This document shows, in pieces, positions 5,961-10,181 of a DNA stretch of 10,181 nucleotides. Every line of letters starts with the position of its first letter. Within the stretch, counting starts at the first letter, position 1. Made by a program: the position numbers and the translations under genes. The notes under the pieces are model-generated. The model was not told the origin of the DNA. It searched no databases and worked only from the letters and a program-made list of their open reading frames with translations. This DNA is from JACDER01 sp036394915 (GTDB lineage Bacteria; Actinomycetota; Thermoleophilia; Gaiellales; Gaiellaceae). The stretch covers positions 1-10,181 of the forward strand of contig DASWEE010000083.1 in NCBI GenBank assembly GCA_036394915.1. Direction: 5' to 3'.

Positions 5961-5990
5961 CTTAGACGGGCCGGCGCCGGAAAACTCATC
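5961..5990 (-). promoter_or_regulatory. ECF-type promoter of the SRPBCC-sigma B operon
   Basis: On the minus strand GATGAGTT (5983-5990), 14 bp, then CGTCTAAG (5961-5968). Both boxes match the MFS promoter at all 16 positions while the spacers differ, which argues for a functional promoter rather than a duplication. It would give a leader of about 30 bases before the GTG start at 5928. If sigma B reads it, the sigma factor is autoregulated. Confidence 0.75.
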
Positions 5991-6043
5991 GCAGCCGACC
6001 AAGGCCTCTCTGAAATGCTGTGCGGCAGACCGAGGGAGGTGGC

Positions 6044-6853
6044 ATGCGACCGACGCAGCATCAGAAGGGCGCAGACTTCCGCGCCCTGCACGACGGCCCG
6101 GCCTTCATCATCCCGAACCCCTGGGACGCGGGGTCGGCCCGGGTTCTCGCGACCCTCGGGTTCAAGGCGCTCGCCAGCACGAGCTCGGGCTTCGCGTTCA
6201 CCCTCGGGCGCTTGGACGGCGGCGCCACGCTCGACGAGGTGATCGATCACGCCGAGGTGCTCGATCGAGCGACGAGCCTTCCGGTCTCCATCGACCTCGA
6301 GAACGGCCACGGCCCGGACCCCGAAGACGCTGCGGCTGCGATCGCGCGCGCCGCCGAGGCCGGAGCCGTCGGCGGTTCGATCGAGGACTATGACCCCAAG
6401 GGTGAGATCTACGGGCTCGACCACGCGGTCGAGCGAGTGTCCGCGGCCGCCGAGGCGGCCGGGCGCCTGGACTTCCCGTTCACGTTCACAGCGCGGGCCG
6501 AGAACCACCTTCGAGGGAACCCGGACCTCGACGACACGATCGTTCGCCTGCAGGCCTACGAGCGAGCCGGCGCCGATGTGCTGTACGCCCCCGGCCTTCG
6601 GAGCGCGGACGAGATCAGAGCGATCTGCGAGGCAACGTCGAAGCCGCTCAACGTGCTCGCCCGTCCGGGCTTGTCCATGAGCGAGATCGTCGAGGCCGGA
6701 GGGCGGCGGATCAGCGTCGGAGGCGGGCTCACGTGGGTGGCGGTGAACGCCATGGCCGCCGCGGCCGGAGACATGCGCGACCTCGGGGACTTCTCGGCAC
6801 TCGAGGTGCCTGCCCGGGCCGACGAGCTCCTCGGAGGTCCCCCCTCAGGCTGA
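6044..6853 (+). CDS. Isocitrate lyase/phosphoenolpyruvate mutase family enzyme
   Basis: A 269-residue protein of the PEP mutase/2-methylisocitrate lyase superfamily, cytosolic Mg-dependent TIM-barrel enzymes that make or break C-C or C-P bonds next to a carboxylate. Visible landmarks: IPNPWDAGSARV (residues 23-34), ASTSSGFAF (44-52), the metal-site strand SIDLENGHG (82-90), and GGSIEDYDP (110-118), followed by TARAEN and a C-terminal RISVGGG segment. The Lys-Lys-Cys-Gly-His motif of true isocitrate lyases is absent, so this is one of the many superfamily members without an assigned substrate. The ATG at 6044 is preferred over a GTG at 6020 because GGAGGT (6035-6040) precedes it, although the spacing is short. 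It is divergent from the SRPBCC gene and converges on the Mth938 gene. Confidence 0.88.
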   Translation: MRPTQHQKGADFRALHDGPAFIIPNPWDAGSARVLATLGFKALASTSSGFAFTLGRLDGGATLDEVIDHAEVLDRATSLPVSIDLENGHGPDPEDAAAAIARAAEAGAVGGSIEDYDPKGEIYGLDHAVERVSAAAEAAGRLDFPFTFTARAENHLRGNPDLDDTIVRLQAYERAGADVLYAPGLRSADEIRAICEATSKPLNVLARPGLSMSEIVEAGGRRISVGGGLTWVAVNAMAAAAGDMRDLGDFSALEVPARADELLGGPPSG

Positions 6854-6876
6854 CCGCTTCGACGCGGACGCGGTCA
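6851..6876. terminator. Small inverted repeat holding both stop codons of convergent genes
   Basis: TGACCGC (6851-6857) and GCGGTCA (6870-6876) pair across a 12-base loop. The first three bases are the stop of the plus-strand PEP mutase family gene; the last three, read on the minus strand, are the stop of the Mth938 gene. It might act as a weak bidirectional terminator, but the stem is only 7 bp and no T-run follows on either side. Confidence 0.3.
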
Positions 6877-7215
6877 ACAGGTGAGATGGAGGGCAGCCGC
6901 CGTGCGGCGCGGATCCAGCTCTCCGTAGCGGCGGACGGCCTCGTCCGTCGGTAGCGCTTCGACGTCGACCCCTCGCTCCCGCAGCTGCTCGAGCGCCTCC
7001 GGGTCCGGCCGCAGTTGCCCGTGTGCGCCCGTGCCCAGGAGCAAGTTTTGCGGTAGCTCCTCGAGCACGTCGTCGAGGTCGGCGAGGACGAGCCTGTGAC
7101 CCTCCGCGCGCCACCAGTTCGTGACAACCCGGTCCGGAAGCACGATCACGTCCCGTGTCTGCTCTTCGCCGTCGACGACGACTCGGCCGAAGCGGTATCC
7201 CTCGATTCTCGGCAT
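6874..7215 (-). CDS. Mth938-domain (DUF498/NDUFAF3-like) protein
   Basis: A 113-residue protein consisting of one Mth938 domain. Clear family features are the N-terminal IEGYRFGRVVVDG, TRDVIVLPDRVVTNWWRAEGH, the loop LLLGTGAHGQLRPDPEALEQL and the C-terminal DEAVRRYGELDPRRTAAALHLTC. Members are widespread; eukaryotic relatives (NDUFAF3) help assemble respiratory complex I, while the bacterial role is not established. The ATG at 7213-7215 lies 4 bp after the stop of the upstream PRC-barrel-like gene, so the two form an operon. Confidence 0.9.
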   Translation of the reverse strand: MPRIEGYRFGRVVVDGEEQTRDVIVLPDRVVTNWWRAEGHRLVLADLDDVLEELPQNLLLGTGAHGQLRPDPEALEQLRERGVDVEALPTDEAVRRYGELDPRRTAAALHLTC

Positions 7216-7219
7216 CGAA

Positions 7220-7732
7220 TCAGTAAGCGTCGCCCGTGAGCAGCCAGGCGACGACGAATGCGAGCCCGATCAGCAGCGAGGCGACGAGCGCGAGCGAGCC
7301 GTAGAGGAGGGCCACCATCTGCCACAGGGGGCGCTCCGGTTGCTCGCGGGCGACTACGGCGCGGCGCGGTTGCGGGCGTGCGTGCCGCACGGGCAACCGC
7401 CAGTGAGGGCGGGCGGGGGCGGGGAGGACGTGGCCGGTGGTGCCCCAGGAGGCAGCGAGGCCGTTGCCGCTCGTAAGCCGCGGCGGGTCGAGCTCGAGCA
7501 GCTCCTGCCCGGGGGAGACGACGACCCAGCGCTGCTCACGGTCGACGCCCAGCACGTCCTCGCCCAGCAGCAGGGCATGGCGGCCGTCCAGCGTCTGCAC
7601 CGCCAAGGCGCGCGGCTCGTCGGCCTCGCCGAGCCAGATCTCTTCCACCCAACCGACGTCGCCTTCGGCGGACTCGACCAGGAAGCCGTCCGTGTTCTGA
7701 AGCTGCTCGACGGTCTTCGCAATCGTGGCCAT
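7220..7732 (-). CDS. PRC-barrel-like protein with C-terminal membrane anchor
   Basis: A 170-residue protein. Residues about 12-85 look like a PRC-barrel-type small beta domain: DGFLVESAEGDVGWVEEIWLG, RALAVQTLDGRHALLLGEDVLGVD, then RWVVVSP. A Pro/Arg-rich linker (about 95-135) leads to one hydrophobic helix, about residues 139-165 (VALLYGSLALVASLLIGLAF). This suggests a soluble domain tethered to the membrane by its C-terminus. ATG at 7730-7732 is the only good start, and its ribosome binding site is poor. It is the first gene of a two-gene unit with the Mth938 protein and is divergent from the small membrane protein at 7843. The 110 bp between them show no promoter that I trust. Function unknown. 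Confidence 0.72.
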   Translation of the reverse strand: MATIAKTVEQLQNTDGFLVESAEGDVGWVEEIWLGEADEPRALAVQTLDGRHALLLGEDVLGVDREQRWVVVSPGQELLELDPPRLTSGNGLAASWGTTGHVLPAPARPHWRLPVRHARPQPRRAVVAREQPERPLWQMVALLYGSLALVASLLIGLAFVVAWLLTGDAY

Positions 7733-7842
7733 GCTCTGCTCTTACCCGTCACGGCGAACCGTACTCCAGGCTATCGGGGCGCGGTTTGGAATCCCGCGGA
7801 CAGGAAAGGCCTTACGAGCAGTCGAAGAGCAAAGGAGGGTCG

Positions 7843-8043
7843 ATGCGCTACGCGACTGCGACAGCAGCCCCGAGGTCGAGCATCCGCTTGCTTCTCGTCG
7901 TCTACTTGGTGGCCGGCGGAATTGTCGCCGCCACCCATCACTACTGGTCGAACCCGGACACGGTGAAGCGCGTCATCTCGGCGCTCCTGGCCACGGTCCT
8001 CTGGCCCCTGCTGTTGCTCGGGATCAGCCTCCACATCCGCTAG
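7843..8043 (+). CDS. Small two-helix membrane protein
   Basis: A 66-residue hypothetical protein. Residues about 14-31 (IRLLLVVYLVAGGIVAA) and 45-62 (ISALLATVLWPLLLLGI) are hydrophobic helices joined by a short loop with His, Trp and Asp. The ATG at 7843 is chosen because AAAGGAGG (7831-7838) lies four bases before it; the 19-codon extension upstream is not needed. The gene converges on the DUF302 gene and the two share the stop-codon bases CTAG. Function unknown. Confidence 0.8.
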   Translation: MRYATATAAPRSSIRLLLVVYLVAGGIVAATHHYWSNPDTVKRVISALLATVLWPLLLLGISLHIR

Positions 8044-8438
8044 GCCGCTGCTCGGGCGACGACGCCGCCGAGGCGGCGACTCACGTCGGCGGCGATCGGA
8101 GCCAGATCGTCGTTGCCGACGATCGAGAGCATCCGCTCCGCGTCCACGGCGGCGATTCGGGTCGCACCGCCGTGCTCGTAGACGATCACGTTGCAGGGCA
8201 AGAGCGTCCCCAGCTCGGGCTCGGCTCCGAGCGCCTGGTGGGCGAGGGGCGGATTGCACGCGCCGAGGATCACGTACGGCTCTCCCTCGACGCCGAGCTT
8301 CTCCCTCAGGGTCGCTTGGACGTCGATCTCGCAGAGGATCCCGAAGCCCTCCGCCTTGAGCTCTTCTCTGACCCGCTCGACCGCCCTGCCGAACGGGAGC
8401 GTCGTGCTCTTGCTGAGCGTGTAGCCGGTGGCAAGCAT
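8040..8438 (-). CDS. DUF302 (TT1751-like) domain protein
   Basis: A 132-residue protein made of one DUF302 domain: the opening GYTLSKSTTLPFGRAVERVREELKAEGFGILCEIDVQATLREKLG is typical, as are YVILGACNPPLAHQAL, the GTLLPCNVIVYE strand and the C-terminal SIVGNDDLAPIAADVSRRL. Conserved Cys residues sit in ILCEIDV, GACNPP and LPCNV. The family is often found with sulfur and thiol metabolism genes; its activity is unknown. GGAGG (about 8446-8450) is one base from a first ATG (8442-8444) and seven bases from a second (8436-8438); the second is preferred. The gene lies within the 3' part of the glutaredoxin-like reading frame. Confidence 0.88.
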   Translation of the reverse strand: MLATGYTLSKSTTLPFGRAVERVREELKAEGFGILCEIDVQATLREKLGVEGEPYVILGACNPPLAHQALGAEPELGTLLPCNVIVYEHGGATRIAAVDAERMLSIVGNDDLAPIAADVSRRLGGVVARAAA

Positions 8439-8752
8439 TTGCATTCCTCCTCGAGATAGCGGCGGCGTGCTTTCGCCTCCTTCTGTCGATGAGCCTCCGC
8501 CTCGAGCGGCTCGGCGTAGTGCTCGCCCAGGAAGGCGAGGATGTTGTCCTCGCCGACCAACGCCGAGCCGTTCACGAGGCGGAGTACTGGGATCGAGTCG
8601 GCGCCGACGGCCGCACGCAGGGCCGATCGCGCCTCTCGCTCGACCGGAACCTGCCGGACGACGTAGTCGACTCCGAGCTCGGTCAGCCGCTGCCGCACGC
8701 GCCGGGAGGCGGGGCACCATTCGGTCTGGAAGAGCTCGAGCATCGCACTCAC
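8306..8752 (-). CDS. Glutaredoxin-like thiol protein with overlong 3' end
   Basis: Residues 4-95 of this 148-residue frame form a thioredoxin-fold glutaredoxin/GST N-terminal domain: MLELFQTEWCPASRRVRQRL with the active-site motif CPAS (Cys13; the second Cys is Ser, as in monothiol enzymes), then the cis-Pro segment SIPVLRL, and GEDNILAFLGEHY. Family members usually end soon after a sequence like AEAHRQKEAKARR. Here the frame continues for some 45 Arg/Ser-rich residues through the ribosome binding site of the DUF302 gene and 133 bases into it. That tail looks like an out-of-frame translation, so a lost stop or a frameshift is likely. The GTG at 8750-8752 overlaps the ArsR stop by four bases (GTGA); ATG at 8741-8743 is the alternative. 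Confidence 0.8.
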   Translation of the reverse strand: MSAMLELFQTEWCPASRRVRQRLTELGVDYVVRQVPVEREARSALRAAVGADSIPVLRLVNGSALVGEDNILAFLGEHYAEPLEAEAHRQKEAKARRRYLEEECKCLPPATRSARARRSRSAGRSSGSEKSSRRRASGSSARSTSKRP

Positions 8753-9093
8753 CCGCTCGCTCCCGCCACGACCTCGCGGAGCGAATCGAGCTGCTTCTCG
8801 AGGCTGCCGCAGACGTGCTCGCAGAGCGAGAAGACGCTTTCGTCGGCGATCGAGTAGTAGGCGTAGTTGCCCACCTTTCGTCGGCCGACGATGCCGGCGT
8901 GGAGCAGGGCGCCCAGGTGCTTGGAGACGTTCTGCTGCGTCGTCCGGGTCGTCTCCGTCAGCTCTTGCACGCTGGCTTCCCCCTGCCGCAGCTGGTCGAG
9001 CAGCTTGATGCGGGTCGGCTCTCCGAGCAGTCGAAAGCGCCGAGCGATCAGCTCGACGAGCTCGTCCGGGAGCGGGTGGCTCATCACCGTCAC
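8749..9093 (-). CDS. ArsR/SmtB-family transcriptional repressor
   Basis: A 114-residue winged-helix regulator. LIARRFRLLGEPTRIKLLDQLRQGEASVQEL is the usual dimerisation and first-helix region, TTQQNVSKHLGALLHAGIV the recognition helix, and RRKVGNYAYYSIAD the wing. A C-terminal CEHVC pair (Cys91 and Cys95) may sense metal, thiol or persulfide; the arsenic-sensor ELCVC motif in the recognition helix region is absent. GTG at 9091-9093 overlaps the upstream stop by four bases (GTGA); the ATG at 9082-9084 is also possible. It probably represses its own operon and the divergent SQR-like gene from the inverted repeat at 9458-9497 (inference). Confidence 0.9.
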   Translation of the reverse strand: MTVMSHPLPDELVELIARRFRLLGEPTRIKLLDQLRQGEASVQELTETTRTTQQNVSKHLGALLHAGIVGRRKVGNYAYYSIADESVFSLCEHVCGSLEKQLDSLREVVAGASG

Positions 9094-9338
9094 GCGGGAG
9101 TGGGGCGTGGACGATGTGCCGAGATCCAGTGGGTCCTCCAGCCTCCGAAGAGGCCGTAGCCGGCCAGCATGATCAGGAATGCGCCCGGCACCATGAAGAA
9201 CCAGGCGAAGAGCCGGAACGAGGGCAGGCTGTTGACCTGCCTGTAGTTGTCGACGTTCGCCTGCATGGTGTTGACGAGCGGCCCGTAGTGCTTCAGACCG
9301 GCGGGTACCTGCGAGAAGATCCCGACGTTCCTTCCCAT
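9090..9338 (-). CDS. Small membrane-anchored protein of unknown function
   Basis: An 82-residue protein with a polar N-terminal part (VGIFSQVPAGLKHYGPLVNT) and one hydrophobic segment, about residues 42-66 (RLFAWFFMVPGAFLIMLAG), followed by a Trp- and Arg-containing tail. I do not recognise the family. The ATG at 9336-9338 overlaps the stop of a 16-codon ORF by one base (TGATG), which suggests translational coupling; an in-frame GTG at 9369-9371 would extend it by 11 residues. The stop overlaps the start of the ArsR gene. A single-base frameshift joining it to the preceding mini-ORF is an alternative explanation. Confidence 0.68.
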   Translation of the reverse strand: MGRNVGIFSQVPAGLKHYGPLVNTMQANVDNYRQVNSLPSFRLFAWFFMVPGAFLIMLAGYGLFGGWRTHWISAHRPRPTPA

Positions 9339-9388
9339 CAGCCGAGCAGGCCGCCGAAGTCCCGCGCCCACAGCAGCTTGCGATTCAT
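9338..9388 (-). CDS. 16-codon leader ORF with strong ribosome binding site
   Basis: ATG at 9386-9388 encodes MNRKLLWARDFGGLLG and stops at 9338-9340. It is preceded by AAAGGAGG (9394-9401), the best ribosome binding site of the operon, at a 5-base spacing. Its stop TGA overlaps the next ATG. Either it is a short leader peptide that delivers ribosomes to the membrane-protein gene, or it is the true N-terminus of that protein, separated by a frameshift or sequence error. Confidence 0.5.
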   Translation of the reverse strand: MNRKLLWARDFGGLLG

Positions 9389-9457
9389 CACGTCCTCCTT
9401 TCAGGCCGCATCGTCGAAGATGGGGGACGCGCTCACATCCGCAGCGCCGCTGATTCG

Positions 9458-9497
9458 GGATGCGGACAACTACTCAACCGCGTAGTTGTCCGCATCC
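9458..9497. promoter_or_regulatory. Perfect 16-bp inverted repeat between the ArsR operon and SQR-like gene, candidate operator
   Basis: The arms at 9458-9473 (GGATGCGGACAACTAC) and 9482-9497 (GTAGTTGTCCGCATCC) are fully complementary, separated by 8 bp. The repeat is in the 184-bp gap between the minus-strand operon and the plus-strand flavoprotein gene, about 70 bp from the first start codon on each side. ArsR-family proteins bind inverted repeats in such divergent regions, so this is the obvious candidate operator. A bidirectional structural role is less likely because no gene ends here. Confidence 0.65.
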
Positions 9498-9572
9498 AGG
9501 TTCCGAGGCGGCCCCGATGCTCTGCCACCGCATCTGGGCGAGGCTCTTCCGCAGACACAGGAGGTGGGCCAG

Positions 9573-10181
9573 ATGGCCAGGAAGCAAATCGTGATTCTCG
9601 GCGGCGGAACGGGCGGGACGATGACCGCGAACCGGCTCCGGCGCCGTTTCGACGAGGACGAGGCGGAGATCCACGTCGTCGACCGCGACGACCGGCACGT
9701 CTACCAACCGGGCCTGCTGTTCGTTCCGTTCGGACTGGCGCAGGTCGAGGAGATCGTTCGCCCCAGACGCCGCCAGCTCCGAAGCGGCATCGTCTTCGAC
9801 GAGAGCGAGGTCGAGGCGGTCTGGATCGACCGGGACGAAGTGCTGCTCGGAGACGGCACCGTCCTTCCCTACGACGCGCTCGTCGTCGCCAGCGGCGTTC
9901 GGCTGCAGCCCGAGGAGACGGAGGGGCTGACGGACGCCGGCTGGAACGAGCGGGCCTTCACCTTCTACACGCCCGAGGGCGCAGATGGTCTGCGCCGCGC
10001 GCTCGAGCGCTTCGACGGCGGCCGGCTGGTCGTCAATCTCGTCGACATGCCGATCAAGTGCCCCGTCGCGCCGCTCGAGTTCGCTTTCCTCGCCGACTGG
10101 TATCTGCGCGAGCGGGGAGTGCGGAATCGAGTCGAGCTCGTGTACACGACGCCGCTCGACGGCGCGTTCACGAAGCCGATC
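9573..10181 (+). CDS. Sulfide:quinone oxidoreductase-like FAD-dependent oxidoreductase (N-terminal part, cut by window edge)
   Basis: The first 203 residues of a pyridine nucleotide-disulfide oxidoreductase-fold flavoprotein. Residues 5-20 (QIVILGGGTGGTMTAN) are the FAD-binding beta-alpha-beta unit with GxGxxG; HVYQPGLLFVPFG (42-54) and YDALVVASG (100-108) are typical of the sulfide:quinone oxidoreductase (SQR) family. The segment MPIKCPVAPLEFAFLADWYL matches the active-site Cys region of SQR, with Cys163 as candidate. SQR proteins bind the membrane surface and pass electrons from sulfide to quinone; subfamily members of unknown substrate also exist, and the second catalytic Cys would be beyond the window. 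AGGAGGT (9559-9565) is 7 bases before the ATG. It is divergent from the ArsR operon. Confidence 0.9.
   Translation, partial: MARKQIVILGGGTGGTMTANRLRRRFDEDEAEIHVVDRDDRHVYQPGLLFVPFGLAQVEEIVRPRRRQLRSGIVFDESEVEAVWIDRDEVLLGDGTVLPYDALVVASGVRLQPEETEGLTDAGWNERAFTFYTPEGADGLRRALERFDGGRLVVNLVDMPIKCPVAPLEFAFLADWYLRERGVRNRVELVYTTPLDGAFTKPI

Noticed and set aside
4930..6393. Plus-strand frame of 487 codons
   Set aside because: Shadow of sigma B and SRPBCC genes, continuing out of frame into the PEP mutase family gene.
4787..6508. Long minus-strand frame of 573 codons crossing sigma B, SRPBCC and the PEP mutase family gene
   Set aside because: It spans three well-supported genes in other frames, including one on the opposite strand, and is low in hydrophobic structure.
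7733..7842. Promoter search in the divergent gap between the PRC-barrel-like and small membrane genes
   Set aside because: Only partial -35/-10 resemblances with wrong spacing were seen, and no GATGAGTT box.
1..10181. tRNA, rRNA, CRISPR array, insertion sequence or prophage
   Set aside because: No repeats with regular spacers, no transposase or integrase frames, and no structural RNA patterns were recognised by eye.

Overview
The window is high-GC DNA with densely packed, mostly short genes, strong GGAGG-type ribosome binding sites and frequent GTG starts. With an AfsR/SARP-type regulator, ECF sigma factors carrying C-terminal SnoaL-like domains, and a small STAS protein, it looks like an actinobacterium, perhaps a soil lineage of the Thermoleophilia type. 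The taxon is inferred from gene content only.

Layout. (1) Positions 1-868, minus strand: the N-terminal part of an AfsR/SARP regulator that runs off the left edge. (2) 869-1156: intergenic, with one strong hairpin that probably terminates the next unit. (3) 1157-5928: a sigma-factor island. On the minus strand it holds an SRPBCC (AHSA1-like) protein followed by ECF sigma factor B, then a DHA2-type MFS exporter, then a cupin followed by ECF sigma factor A. On the plus strand a small STAS protein is transcribed divergently from the exporter and runs antisense into the 3' end of sigma B. (4) 6044-6851: a plus-strand isocitrate lyase/PEP mutase family enzyme, convergent with (5) a minus-strand pair, a PRC-barrel-like membrane-anchored protein and a Mth938-domain protein. 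(6) 7843-8043: a small two-helix membrane protein on the plus strand. (7) 8040-9388, minus strand: a tightly coupled operon of a 16-codon mini-ORF, a small membrane protein, an ArsR regulator, a glutaredoxin-like protein and a DUF302 protein. (8) From 9573, plus strand: a sulfide:quinone oxidoreductase-like flavoprotein that leaves the right edge, divergent from the ArsR operon across a perfect 16-bp inverted repeat.

The most interesting signal is a shared two-part promoter element, GATGAGTT - 14 bp - CGTCTxxx. It occurs upstream of the SRPBCC-sigma B operon, of the MFS exporter, and, on the other strand, of the STAS gene. A degenerate copy lies before the cupin-sigma A operon. CGTC is a classic ECF -10 core, so these look like targets of one of the two sigma factors encoded here, most simply sigma B regulating itself. 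The STAS gene would be transcribed from such a promoter, apparently as a leaderless mRNA, into the end of the sigma B gene, which suggests a feedback circuit by antisense transcription, by the STAS protein, or both. No conventional anti-sigma factor gene is present.

The right-hand module (ArsR, monothiol-type glutaredoxin, DUF302, SQR-like flavoprotein) looks like a thiol or reactive-sulfur response unit controlled from the inverted repeat. No tRNA, rRNA, CRISPR array, insertion sequence or phage gene was seen.
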